Shown piece by piece: positions 10,122-20,471 of a stretch of DNA of 64,000 bases; within the stretch, counting starts at the first letter, position 1; every line of letters starts with the position of its first letter. The position numbers and the translations under genes were made by a program. The stretch is from NCBI GenBank assembly GCA_039566865.1, contig CM076960.1, positions 18,024,501 through 18,088,500 on the forward strand, given 5' to 3'. This DNA comes from Aurelia coerulea (Eukaryota; Cnidaria; Scyphozoa; Semaeostomeae; Ulmaridae). The notes under the pieces are model-generated. The model searched no databases. It was not told the DNA's origin and saw nothing but the letters and a program-made list of their open reading frames with translations.

Positions 10122-12578
10122 ATGAGTCTCTTCAATGCAGCTTACTTTTCCACATTTTTTCTCATTTTATTTTACGTTGTTGCCACTACTGGAGCGGAAG
10201 AAACAGAGATAGGCCAAGATAAAGATGCAGTAATTGCTAGGCCTAAAAATTCTCAGAGAACAACGATAATACTCTTCGGCTCCCTCGGTGACCTTTCAAC
10301 GCGGTATCTTTGGCCAGGATTTTACAACTTGTTCCTTTCACAAGATAACTTAAAAAATCAAGAAAAATATTTGAGAATACACGCAACTGGGAGGAAAGAC
10401 AAAAGCATTGGAAACCAGAAACTTTCAGAGATTTTCGAAACAAGGTTGTGTAAATCAAAAGCAATTAATGAAGACTGTGCAAAAGAGATTCCAAAATTCA
10501 GAAAAGCTACTTCGTATCACAGAACAAAGACAGAGGAAGATTATGAAACTTTATCGCAGGAAATTAAGTCTGGAATATATAACCATGGTGTTACAGAGAA
10601 TTTACGTATTTTTTATCTATCAGTTCCACCATTTGCATATTCAGGAATCATGAAATTTGTTCATCAGTATCTAAGGCCAGAAAACGAATCAACTGAAATC
10701 AGGATTGTGTTTGAAAAGCCTTTTGGACAAGATCAGAAATCATCAGAAAGCCTTCACCAAGAAATAATGCAATACTTCACAGAAAAAGAGGTTTACAGAG
10801 TTGATCATTATCTTGGGAAGCAAACAGTTGATGAAATTGTGAAATTTAGAGCCAACAATAAAGAGGTTTTGAAATCATTTTGGAACGACAGGGGCATTGA
10901 AAGTGTCGAGATTGTCATGAAAGAAGAAAATGATTGCAAAGGTAGAACTGAATTTTATGATGAATATGGAGTGATTTTAGATGTGATTCAAAATCACCTT
11001 ACTGAAATATTTGCAAGGCTAGTTATGGATATCAATGATAATGCTACCAACGAGGATTTTATCAAAGCAAAAATGAATGCATTGAAACAGACAGTTTTTC
11101 CAGATCTTGGAGAAATAGTTGCTGGGCAGTATGCTGATTACAATAAGCATTATCAGGAAGAAAGAAATCCAAAAACCAAGGATAGCGCAGAAAGTTTCCA
11201 GCCTAGTCGTACACCAACTTTTGCTGCAATGAAATTGACATACAATTCAAAAGAGTGGCAAAGAGTACCATTTTTCCTCATGACTGGTAAACTATTGAAT
11301 GAAAAATCAGGATTTGTGAAAATCAATTTCAAGTCTAAAATTGATTTCAAAGTTTCTGAAACAGAAAGATCTGGGCAAAAAGAAACAAAGAAACCATACA
11401 TCAAATTTTATATCTACAGTTCAATGCACAATGGTCCTGCCTTAGAAATATCCCCAAGTCTGAAGGAAGCAAAATTCAAGTTCTCAACGGATTGGATTGA
11501 AAGCCACACTGAAGATGGAACAAGGCTTTTAAAACCCATCAAAAATATTGATGCATATACATTTTTAATACAGAAACTTTACAAGGGGGATAAAACTTAT
11601 TTTGTTGACATAGATTCATTGCTTGAGACTTGGAGGATTTGGGATCCTGTTCAAAGTGCTATAAAGAATGGAAAGGTTTTGCTCAAGATATATGATAAAA
11701 ATGATTATGAAGAACTTGACTTTAGTTATCATCAAAGTGAAAATGAAATGAGAACAAAAGGTGGTGTTCAAATAAATGAAGGTGAATCACACAATGATTT
11801 TCTGCCTGATGGGACAATAAAGTTTTCTACATTGAATGAAAATAGATTACTTGGTAATGATCTGGTTTCTGGCTCAGTGGAAAATGTCATCAAAAGTCTG
11901 TCATCTACTGTCATCAACAACATAAATAAAGCAGGTGACAGAAATGAAATATACCATGTTGCTTTCCCTGGAGGCAGCAGTATTTTGCCACTCCTTAAAA
12001 GACTTTGCAAGCAAAGAAATAAATTCTCAACAAGATTTCTAAATGTGTGGGTCTTAGATGAAAGATGTGTTCCTCTGAATGATACAAAATCCAACTTCAA
12101 GTTATTGACTGATAATCTGCTCAACTGCTTGCAGCTAGGATATCAAAACATCCACAAAATGCCTGTGGGTCATGGTGACAAACTTTGCAAGCAACAAGCT
12201 GCAGAAAATTATGCACAGGAAATAAAAGATTGGATACCATCAACAAAATTTGATATGATTATCTTGGGTGTGGGGCAAGATGGGCACGTTGCTTCTCTAT
12301 TCCCAAAGGATGACAAATCGCTAACATCTTCAGAACTTGTGGTGGTCAGTGAAAGTGGCCCAGAAGGGGGTATTCCAAGGAGGATGTCAATGACTCTGAA
12401 GTTAATCAATTCTGCAAAGATTATATCAGTGATAGCAACAGGAGAAAAGAAGAGAGGAATTGTGAAATTTTTGCAAGAAAATGTAGAGCACCCCAAGCTT
12501 CCCATCCAGAAAGTAAAGCCAATAAATGGTTCTGTTGTTTGGTACATTGATAATACTGCACTTGGTATGGATGATTAA
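10122..12578 (+). CDS. H6PD: ER hexose-6-phosphate dehydrogenase / 6-phosphogluconolactonase
   Basis: This bifunctional enzyme oxidises hexose-6-phosphate to 6-phosphogluconolactone with NADP+ and then hydrolyses the lactone, making NADPH in the ER lumen. From ATG 10122 it is 818 aa; vertebrate H6PD is about 790. Residues 1-25 form a signal peptide (FSTFFLILFYVVATTGA). The dinucleotide-binding loop GSLGDLSTR is at 53-61. The G6PD active-site signature DHYLGK is at 228-233, with the catalytic region intact. The C-terminal lactonase domain starts near 570 and has PGGSS, LDERCVP (DER 646-648) and GVGQDGH (716-722). There is no KDEL-type tail. The coding sequence is uninterrupted by introns. A longer frame upstream gives an N-terminus without a leading signal peptide, so 10122 is chosen. 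A family-A MITE starts 14 bp after the stop. The product call is secure. Confidence 0.95.
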   Translation: MSLFNAAYFSTFFLILFYVVATTGAEETEIGQDKDAVIARPKNSQRTTIILFGSLGDLSTRYLWPGFYNLFLSQDNLKNQEKYLRIHATGRKDKSIGNQKLSEIFETRLCKSKAINEDCAKEIPKFRKATSYHRTKTEEDYETLSQEIKSGIYNHGVTENLRIFYLSVPPFAYSGIMKFVHQYLRPENESTEIRIVFEKPFGQDQKSSESLHQEIMQYFTEKEVYRVDHYLGKQTVDEIVKFRANNKEVLKSFWNDRGIESVEIVMKEENDCKGRTEFYDEYGVILDVIQNHLTEIFARLVMDINDNATNEDFIKAKMNALKQTVFPDLGEIVAGQYADYNKHYQEERNPKTKDSAESFQPSRTPTFAAMKLTYNSKEWQRVPFFLMTGKLLNEKSGFVKINFKSKIDFKVSETERSGQKETKKPYIKFYIYSSMHNGPALEISPSLKEAKFKFSTDWIESHTEDGTRLLKPIKNIDAYTFLIQKLYKGDKTYFVDIDSLLETWRIWDPVQSAIKNGKVLLKIYDKNDYEELDFSYHQSENEMRTKGGVQINEGESHNDFLPDGTIKFSTLNENRLLGNDLVSGSVENVIKSLSSTVINNINKAGDRNEIYHVAFPGGSSILPLLKRLCKQRNKFSTRFLNVWVLDERCVPLNDTKSNFKLLTDNLLNCLQLGYQNIHKMPVGHGDKLCKQQAAENYAQEIKDWIPSTKFDMIILGVGQDGHVASLFPKDDKSLTSSELVVVSESGPEGGIPRRMSMTLKLINSAKIISVIATGEKKRGIVKFLQENVEHPKLPIQKVKPINGSVVWYIDNTALGMDD

Positions 12579-12591
12579 AGTACTGTAGTAG

Positions 12592-13193
12592 AACAAGGAC
12601 AGATAATGTTACAATAGCATCCGCTACTTTTTGTTGACACCTAAGTACAAAGCGATCAGCGATTGCAGACAAAGGGAATTCTATGCCTGGTTGGTCAAGT
12701 AATATACAAAAGCAATGCAAGCCCTAAGAATTGCTCTTAAACCCAAGTAGCTAGCTCACTCATTGTGCATTCTAGAAATGGTTTCTTAGAGCTAACATGA
12801 GCATAAATCCATAGAAGAAGGCTATCTAAACTTCTGCCTCAGGCATTTCATTTTTCTGGTTCAGAAGCGGATTGACGGGCGATTCAATTCTCCTATTTTT
12901 TGGGTGTGATTAAAACACTTGCTGCTCAGCTTCTGAACCAAACAAATAAAATGCCCGAGGTAGAGGTTTAGATATATCTTTCTTCTTTCAATATTTGCTG
13001 ATGTTTGCTCTTTAACCTATTTTGGAATGCACAACGAGCCAGCTAGCTACCTGGGTTTCAGAGCAACTTTTGCGGCTTGATTATAAGTTGACCGATCAGG
13101 CATTGAATTTTCTTTGTCTACAATCGCTAATCGCTTTGTACTTAGGTCTCAATCAAAAGTAGCAGATCCTATTGTAAAATTATCTGTCCTCAT
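12592..13193. mobile_element. palindromic MITE, family A, copy 2
   Basis: It starts AACAAGGACAGATAATG and ends with the complement CTGTCCTCATT near 13193. The arms carry the family signature (AAAGCGATCAGCGATTG, GTAGCTAGCT, AAATGCCCGAGG). The flanks CTGTAGTAG and TTGTTGTAG agree at 7 of 9 bases, so the target duplication is old. The right arm carries AATAAA at 12945-12950, 367 bp after the H6PD stop codon. Confidence 0.8.
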
Positions 13194-14615
13194 TTTTGTT
13201 GTAGATAGAGGACTTTAGAAAACTCTTTTTCATAAATGATTGACTGATTATAAAACTGCAGTTCCTTTCTCTAGATGTTGGAGTTTTTGTGTAAGTACCT
13301 TTTAACAAATGGGAGCAGGGTTCACCCCCCCCCCCCAGTATCTCTGCATGGCAAAATTTTGGAAAGATTTGATCTGATGCCCAGATTCCAGGATCGAAAA
13401 TTTGCTGTGTGCATAATTTAAAGTTTGATGGTGAACTTTGCATATTTCAAGTGCGCAAAAGCAAGCTCAACTGTTTTATCTAAATATGAGTTTGCTTTGA
13501 TTTATAACAATTCTTTACTTAGTGAAGGGTGTGCCTGAAGTCAAAGCATGCAAACTTATGTGTGCAGTAGCTAATCCAGAAGAGGGCATGGTCATAAATC
13601 AAGGCCGAAGCCAGTGGGGGGCTGGGGGAGAAGGCCATTTGTCGGAAATTTTACTCCACCTGTCGGATTTTTGTTGTTGTTACAGGCCCACATTTAGAAG
13701 ACTTTACTGGGACAATGATGCATAGAACATGAATTTATTGTCTTTGGAGGATAAAATTTGACATGGATTTTGAATCTACAGCATTTTTTCCTTCATATTG
13801 ACCAATTTTGAAGGCTGCAACGTTGAAACTACAAAATAATTCCAAAATCTAGTCATTAAAGGAGCACATCAGTCCTTTGGTGCATGTTTTAACGTATGTT
13901 CCTGAAATTGAGGGTTGTTGTTGTTGATTTTAGAGCGTCGGAAACTTTTGGTTCTTTGCCCCCCTAAGAATTCAGGCTGGTATCGGGCCTGTCATAAATC
14001 CCCCATTGTTTAGTCTACAAGTTGTTTCCTAAAAATATCACTCACTAGTAGCATCCACCCTAGTGGCTCCTTCTATTTCTATAACTGGCTCATAGTATGC
14101 CCAAGAGAGGAGTGGGGGTTATGTGGGTATTGCTAAAATTAACTGTAATAACTCTACTACTTTTCAAAAGTGATTCTGCCCCAACTATTGGAGGCTTCAA
14201 CGATGCTCCCCACTCGTGTGGATTTTATCCTTAGCTCTTGCATGGCAAAAACGTAAGAACTAGATGTCATGTACACATTTTGAAAGGAAATACAGGACAA
14301 TAATCCTGTTGGCTTCCTAACAACCAACGTCTCGTGCACTTCTGACAGCAAGGAATTCTGGCAAATTAGGTGGCCATTTATTTTTCGCGACATCATCTAT
14401 AAAGCGTTTGTTGACAAGAGAAACAATGCAGTAAATCAAATACCTTTGCAACGATTGACTTTCAGCATCTCGCCTTTCAAATCAAATTGTCGTGTGCTAC
14501 TTTCATCTTGCTTTGCTTGCTTTGCGTCTTGCTTGATCTTCGCGCCAATTTTTCTGCACTGTGGTAACGAGGCTAATGCAAAAGAGTCTCCAGATCAGCT
14601 GATTCCAAGCACAGA
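13194..14615. other. intergenic, no gene seen
   Basis: This holds a poly-C run at 13326-13337 and a G-rich stretch at 13610-13635 resembling the edge of a degraded hAT-type element (GAAGCCAGTGGGGGGCTGGG). The chitobiase promoter is expected in the last few hundred bases; a CTTGCTTTGC-like repeat lies at 14505-14535. No coding exon is supported. Confidence 0.35.
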
Positions 14616-14684
14616 ATGACTTTGGAGTTCGGATACATGATACCACCTGTTCAAAATAAGACGGTGAAATATTTCAGGACTATC

Positions 14685-14945
14685 ATGATTTTCCGCCATT
14701 TAATTAAACTGTTTGCTTTTCTGATTGCCTTTACTAATTGTGGTTACAGTGCTGAAGGTGATGATCCTCCGTGCATTTGCAAGAACAAGGACCTCTGTGC
14801 TGCTCTGAAAGTTGGGCCTAGACAAGAAGTGTATGGATTTTCAACGCAAACTGAGAACTGGAAGCATTGGGATTGGAATAAATTGACGACAGTTTCATTG
14901 TTTGGGAAATGGGATGAAGAGTTATTGTGTTTTGCACATGAGAAG
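14685..14945 (+). CDS. CTBS: di-N-acetylchitobiase, exon 1
   Basis: Chitobiase is a lysosomal GH18 glycosidase that removes GlcNAc from the reducing-end chitobiose of N-glycans during glycoprotein breakdown. This exon encodes a signal peptide (MIFRHLIKLFAFLIAFTNCG), then the Cys-rich start (CICKNKDLC) and the first barrel strand (TTVSLFGKWDEELLC), as in vertebrate CTBS. ATG 14685 begins the signal peptide; an in-frame ATG at 14616 would add 23 residues. The exon ends AGAAG before the donor GTTAGA in phase 0. Gene length with the other exons is about 370-395 aa; the human protein is 385. Confidence 0.85.
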
Positions 14946-15673
14946 GTTAGAATTCAGGTGCTAAGAGACCTCTAATCGAGTCCGCAACGTCTTGTCGTGA
15001 CGCTCAAGTGGTGGGGCTAGTAGATACAACAACAAAATAACAATTGAAAGCACGGTATGAAAGCACGGACCTGCAAGGAGCTCTACCATCATAGAATTAT
15101 CTTTATTTATATTCAATAATACACTGGTTTTAAGGGGTGCGAGATACCCCGGGAGGACAATGATCACAATTCGCTTGAAAGATGAAACACAAAGTTTTGA
15201 GACCTGTTAGTCTGTTTGTTTGTTTAATTGAGCAATAAAATGGTCTATGAAGCTCTGTTAGCGCAAACTGCAACAGGTATGTAGCAAATAGTGGCTGCAG
15301 AAGTATTAAAGAACTATTTTGCTTAGCGGTAAACTGAGTGAAATGCCCCCTGCAGTTCTTATATTACAGAAACTAATCAGTCATATTTAATCACAGGTAG
15401 CAGGGAAAACTTAGGATAAAAGTAGCAAGTACCTCTCTTTTTATTTTAGTGTTTGCCAAATTAGCCAATTTTGTCTAGATTAGATTATGCCAACCACGAC
15501 AATATTTTGTGAAACAATAACCAGAACTGTTTGTATCACAAACATTGTCATGGTTGGCCTAATCTAATCTAGGCAAAATTGGCTAATTTGGCAAACACTA
15601 AAGTAAAAAGAGAGGTAATTGTTACTTTTATACTAATTTTCCCCTGTTACCTGTGATTTATTGTACATTGCAG
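14946..15673 (+). other. chitobiase intron 1
   Basis: A GT-AG intron of 728 bp. Its 3' half is a palindromic MITE (15390-15657) ending 16 bases before the exon. The acceptor is TTGTACATTGCAG. Confidence 0.75.
15390..15657. mobile_element. 268-bp palindromic MITE in chitobiase intron 1, TTA TSD
   Basis: The ends are ATCACAGGTAGCAGGG and CCCTGTTACCTGTGAT, with long matching arms (TTTGCCAAATTAGCCAA and complement). TTA flanks both sides (15387-15389 and 15658-15660), consistent with a PIF/Harbinger-type 3-bp duplication. Confidence 0.8.
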
Positions 15674-15904
15674 AAAGTGAGACTTACCCTGAAGATAGAT
15701 TTCCCAGTGGACAAGCTACCAGATAAAGCATTCAGAAAAGAACTGATCACAAATGCAACAACGAAAGCTAAATCACTTTTTGCAGATGGAGTTAATATTG
15801 ATATTGAGCAGGCTGTCAAGAAAGGTTCCAAGGAAGAAAAATCATTAACAACTTTCTCCAAAGAAATAACTGAAACGTTCCATGCTGAGATTCCTGGCTC
15901 ACAG
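15674..15904 (+). CDS. CTBS: di-N-acetylchitobiase, exon 2 (catalytic)
   Basis: This 231-bp exon is phase 0 at both ends. It encodes barrel strands 2-4 including the GH18 catalytic signature DGVNIDIE at protein residues 125-132, counting from ATG 14685. The final Glu (132) is the proton donor. The exon ends EIPGSQ before the donor GTAGGTAAG, matching the vertebrate exon boundary just before VTFDVAWSP. Confidence 0.9.
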
Positions 15905-15984
15905 GTAGGTAAGATGAAGAAAATTATAACTTTGTTTTTGATTCAATCTAATCTGCTATTCAACATGTATAATGATAATTAAAT

Positions 15985-16326
15985 CCTGTACGAAAATACA
16001 AGGCCAAGTATGTAATAGCCATGTACAAGCCTTGTATTAAAGGCCTTGTAATGTAACTTCGTTCTAGCCTAGAAAAGCCTTGCTGTACTGTATCCTTGTA
16101 AATGGCTCGAAAAATGCTAATGAATTTAACCTAGGCTGGCACAAGGTTGATCTTAGCCTTGTGGAAACCTTGTGTTAGACAGGTTTTAACTTGGAATCGT
16201 ACTAACCTACTAATAGCCTCGTAATTTTCTTCAAAAATTAGGAGAAGGTCGTAACAAGGTCATAATCTCCGTTACAAGGCTAAAACTTGTACATAGGCCC
16301 AGTTTAGCCTTGTATTTTTGTACAGG
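15985..16326. mobile_element. 342-bp inverted-repeat MITE in chitobiase intron 2
   Basis: The ends are CCTGTACGAAAATACAAGGC and the complement GCCTTGTATTTTTGTACAGG. The words AAGGCTA/TAGCCTTG recur many times inside in both orientations. No clear target duplication is seen. Confidence 0.75.
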
Positions 16327-16789
16327 AAGCTATCATGAAAGACTTCCAAGTTGTAAGCAAAAAACTTTGAAGAAGGCTAGGGGCCTTCCGAATCGATTGG
16401 CTAACTTCTGGCACAATGAACAGACTAATCCAGTGGAAATCTTGGCCCCCCTTCGGAGAAGGCCCTAAGGCATTTTTTTGCAAATCAATTCACCGTTTTC
16501 TCTCTCTAAATGCAAAGTAGTGCTTTGCTGCAATAAGGGCGCCCTTAGGAGTTTTCCTCTAACCCAAACCATCGTTCGTTATGCCACTGCTCGGCTTCTT
16601 ACACATCTGGTCCTTTACTAATGATTTACTTCAACTAAAGTCAAGTAGAAATGCTCAGTAAATTGTTCTCATTATTTCAATCAAAATCAATCAATTAAAA
16701 TGCCTGTTTAAACATCTTTGTAACCCGTAGAATGTATTTTCCAAAACTTTCCACTTGGATCCCATGAATTTGAATAACATCTTCTGACC

Positions 16790-17305
16790 AGCATAGGTTA
16801 CAAATCTTTTTCTCAGCTTAAAAAGGTCGGTGTAAAATTCAATGACCTATTTCTTCTGTTTTAATGACTTGAAAGAAACTTTAGATACTTATCTATAATT
16901 CTACCGTTGGATTCTCCAGAAAGTTTGAATATTTTTCGAAATTACAGCGTATCTTACATTTCAACTCATTTGAGGATGTGACGTCATCAAATTTCTAAAT
17001 CATAAACCAGAAGGGTGACAGACTTTTGCTAGATACCATATTGTAGGCATTCATAAACTATGGTGTTCTTCGAAGTTATGTCATGTTACGTCAAACAGTT
17101 TAGAAATTACGATGGTTTTAAGTTTTTTTGAAAATTTTTCTTGAATTCTTGAAAAGCATTCTAATTCTGAAAATATTAAAGATTTCAGAAAATTCCAACG
17201 GTAGAATTTTAGAGAAATAGCTAAAGTTTCTTTGAAGTCATTCAGTTCAAAGAAATAGGTCATTCAATTTTACACCAGCTTTTTTAAAGATTTGGAACCT
17301 ATGCT
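16790..17305. mobile_element. 516-bp palindromic MITE, family B, copy 1, 9-bp TSD
   Basis: The ends are AGCATAGGTTACAAATC and GATTTGGAACCTATGCT. The 9-mer CTTCTGACC flanks both sides perfectly (16781-16789 and 17306-17314). The arms include GTAAAATTCAATGACCTA and the centre includes GACGTCATCAAATTTCTAA. The right duplication lies in the exon 3 acceptor region. Confidence 0.9.
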
Positions 17306-17325
17306 CTTCTGACCTTTACTTACAG

Positions 17326-17497
17326 GTGACTTTTGATGTGGCATGGTCACCAGACTGCATTGATTCACGTTGCTATGACTACAGTCATTTAGCTGAAGTG
17401 ACAGATTTCGTCATAGTGATGTCATATGACGAGAGAAGTCAGATATATGGCCCATGCATTGCTGGACCAAATTCTGCTATCACCACTACGTTTGAAG
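17326..17497 (+). CDS. CTBS: di-N-acetylchitobiase, exon 3
   Basis: This exon encodes VTFDVAWSPDCIDSRCYDY and DFVIVMSYDERSQIYG, both strongly conserved in chitobiases (MSYDE is part of the active-site barrel). The acceptor is CTTACAG at 17325 and the donor is GAAG|GTATGG. It leaves phase 1 (172 nt). Open frame past 17497 is read-through into the intron. Confidence 0.9.
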
Positions 17498-18440
17498 GTA
17501 TGGATCTTAAAATGTGGTTCTATGCGAACAATGGTAACACTAAGCTTTCATGATTGGCACGTTACAGTTTTGGAATTTATATAACATGGCCTACTGAACA
17601 AGGGCAGATTTTTTAATACAATAGCAACAGTTGCGTTTGATTGACACCTGAATTCAAAGCGATTAGCGACTGCAGACAAAGGAAATTCTCTCAACCAGTA
17701 ATTCAAAACAAACAAAGCCGCACAATTTTCCCCGAAACCAGTAGGGCAAACTCTCTCCTTGTGCAAGCGAAAGGTGGTTTTTAATAGAAGTTATATGCTT
17801 ATAACAAGAGAAGAAGGGTAAATCTAAAGTTCTGTCTGGCGGATTTTGTTTATTTGATTCAGAAGCCGAGCAGGAGGCATGTAATTCTCGCGTATTTAGG
17901 GCTTAAATGAAACGATTACAAAACAGCTCCTAAATCAAATAAACATAATCTAAGCGACAGAACTTTAGATTTACCCTTCTTCTTTAGTTACAAGCACATA
18001 ACTTCTCTTAAAAACCACCTTTCGCTTGCACAAGGAGGGGTTTGCCCTACTGGTTTCGGGGAAAATTGTGCGGCTTTGTTTGTTTTGAATTACTGGTTGA
18101 GAGAATTTCCTTTGTCTGCAGTAGCTAATCGCTTTGAATTCAGGTGTCAATCAAACGCAACTGTTGCTATTGTATTAAAAAATCTACCCTTATTTTGGCC
18201 TAAAATGCTTTTCATCTTTCCGAGCTCATACTGGGTTTGAAACACTAGACGCAACATGGTGACAGGAGGGGGATTTTGTGCAAGCACTGAATATTTTCCT
18301 TGCAACAGATTATAACTAAACCACTTCTTAATTCTCAAATCCTGTTGAAGATTTTTCCCATTCTTTTGAAGTTTCATATCTATCTGTTTCCAAATTGATT
18401 TTCCTGAAATTTTCTGAAAATATTCTTTTCTTTTTCACAG
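17498..18440 (+). other. chitobiase intron 3
   Basis: A 943-bp GT-AG intron holding a full family-A MITE (17597-18194). The acceptor TTCTTTTTCACAG is strong. Confidence 0.8.
17597..18194. mobile_element. palindromic MITE, family A, copy 3
   Basis: It runs from AACAAGGGCAG to CTACCCTTATT. The inner arms differ from other copies (GGGTAAATCTAAAGTTCTG), defining a subfamily shared with the copy at 35840. GGCCTA lies on both flanks at slightly different spacing, so the duplication is eroded. Confidence 0.8.
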
Positions 18441-18893
18441 GGATAAAAAAATTTCAGCAGCTTGGAATCAAACCAAACAAAATTAGTCCTTGGTCTTCCT
18501 TGGTATGGATACAACTACCCTTGCATAAAATTCAACAAAGGCATTTGTGAAATGAAAAAAGTCCCTTTCCGCGGAGTCAATTGCAGTGATGCGGCAGGAA
18601 GACAATATTGTTACTCGGACATAATGTCGAAATATCTGCCAAAAGCGATCGGTGGTCGACAATTTGACAAGGAGAGCCAGTCGCCGTTTTTCAACTACAA
18701 AGAATCAGATGGCACAATGCATCAAATTTGGTACGATGACCCGCAAAGTTTGACTAAAAAATACACGCATGGTATCAAAGATTTAGGCCTGCGTGGATTA
18801 GCCTTCTGGAATATCGACTGTCTTAATTATACAGACACTGCAAAGGCGAAAAAAGAGACAAAGATAATGTGGGATGCTGTCAACGTAAATTAA
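18441..18893 (+). CDS. CTBS: di-N-acetylchitobiase, exon 4 with a one-base frameshift
   Basis: This is the last exon. Entering in phase 1 from exon 3 it reads IKKFQQLGIKPNK, aligned to the family, up to the run AAAA at 18479-18482. The conserved continuation LVLGLPWYGYNYPC lies in the next frame and continues to the stop at 18891-18893. One A in that run is therefore in excess for a normal reading. Beyond the shift the protein keeps GVNCSDAAGRQYCY, QIWYDDPQSL and RGLAFWNIDCLNY, all family hallmarks. As written, the gene would terminate about 23 codons after the shift. A homopolymer sequencing or assembly error is likely; a recent inactivating mutation is possible. Confidence 0.85.
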
Positions 18894-19379
18894 AATCTGT
18901 TTCAAATTATAGTCCGTTTCCAATTAGATGTCAGGCCAAAATATTCGCGAATTAAACCAATTGAAGAGTTTTCTTTGAGTGATTTTGCGTTATCGCAAAT
19001 TTCACGTGACATCTAATTTGAGACAGGCTTCAGTTGCACGCAAAATTATCCGCGAATTGAAGAGTTTTCCATGAGTGATTTTGCGTATTTGAACACTCGA
19101 AAGCAATGAAAACGGAACATTGTTTTATGTTACGATTGTCGGCCTAGTCTTGGCAGACGAAGACCTTAGACCTTTGACAACTTATTACAATCCAAGAAAA
19201 GTCCAATAATTGAAACAATTCAAAATTTGCTGTCTTTTCAAACGCTTAAAACGTTTTTAAAGGGAGAAGACATAGCTTAGTCGAGTGGCCGCTATAAAAA
19301 AGACGCCTGTATGCACCTTTTCTTTCTTCAGCTACGCAATGAAACAGCACGTGTTAAAGTTACCAACAGAAAAATAGGG
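18894..19379. other. chitobiase 3' flank
   Basis: Two partial copies of a phrase (GAAGAGTTTTC...GAGTGATTTTGCG) lie at about 18963 and 19060, and the phrase GTGACATCTAATTTGAGAC recurs at 49027. This is probably a degraded repeat element. No further gene is seen. Confidence 0.4.
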
Positions 19380-19902
19380 AGCATGGGTTCCAAATCTTTA
19401 AAAAGACTGGTGTAAAATTCAGTTTCTTATTTCTTTGAACTGAATGACTTCAAAGAAACTTCAGCTATTTCACTATAATTCTACCGTTGGACTTTTCTGA
19501 AATCTCCAATACTTTCAGAATTAGAGTGTTTTTCTACTTTTTCAAGAATTTTTAGAAACATTAAAAAAGCTTAAAACCATCGTAATTTCTAAACTGTTTG
19601 AAACAACATAACATTTTTTCGAAGAAAACCATAGTTTATGGATGTCTACAATATGGCTTCAAGCAAAAGTCTATCACGTTTGTGGTTTATGATTTAGAAA
19701 TTTGATGACGTCACACCCTCAAATGAGTTAAAATGTAACATACGCTGAAATTTCGAAAAATATTGAAAATTTCTGAAAAGTCCAACGGTAGAATTAAAGA
19801 TAAGTAACTAAAGTTTGTTTCAAGCCACTAAGTCAGAAGAAATAGATCACAGAATTTTACACCCACCTTTTTACGCAGAGTTAAAAATTTGGAAGCTATG
19901 CT
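19380..19902. mobile_element. 523-bp palindromic MITE, family B, copy 2
   Basis: It runs from AGCATGGGTTCCAAATC to AATTTGGAAGCTATGCT. The flanks AAAATAGGG and GCAATAGGG agree at 7 of 9 bases, an aged 9-bp duplication. Confidence 0.85.
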
Positions 19903-20462
19903 GCAATAGGGTATATTTCAAACTTTGCTCCCGCCAGCTTTTAATCATGTCAATTCTCTTTGAAAAAAGTTATTTAGAACAAACTAATTAAAACTCAAGA
20001 AAATTTCAGTAAAAGTAATTCCAATAACTACTTTGTTATGACCAGTCTAGTTAAACTCTTTTGCTTTCTGTCGCACGCGGTACTTGTGTGTAATTAAATT
20101 TAACTCGTGTAGAATCTTTGTTATTAACGTTTAGATGAAAGAAGTGTAAAGTTATTAAGTTCGTTTAATCTCTATTATACACTTATATTCACTAAAGTTT
20201 GATTTAAGATCTGCTAGAAGCTCTACTTGTAAGCTTGCTTTTATCATATATACATTTCTTTTTACTGTATTTGCCAAAATGTTGAGATCTACTTGCCAGG
20301 CAAAATGTTTGTCCGTTTGAGCACGTCCCAAAATTTAACATCCAAAATGTTTGGATGGAAACGTTTCGGACAGAAAACTTTGGACAAAAAGTTTTTGACA
20401 AAATTTCCATGTTTGCCCCTCACATTGATCAAATCTTTAATTTAATTCAAGTTAATTTAACT
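19903..20462. other. intergenic, no gene seen
   Basis: AT-rich. The phrase TTTTGGACAAAAAG and neighbours near 20290-20410 look like a degenerate short repeat. No supported gene. Confidence 0.3.
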
Positions 20463-20471
20463 ATTGCAGTG

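Larger units (their letters stand above)
15905..17325 (+). other. chitobiase intron 2
   Basis: A 1421-bp GT-AG intron that contains two MITEs, at 15985-16326 and 16790-17305. The acceptor is ACTTACAG. The second MITE ends 20 bp before the exon. Confidence 0.8.
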
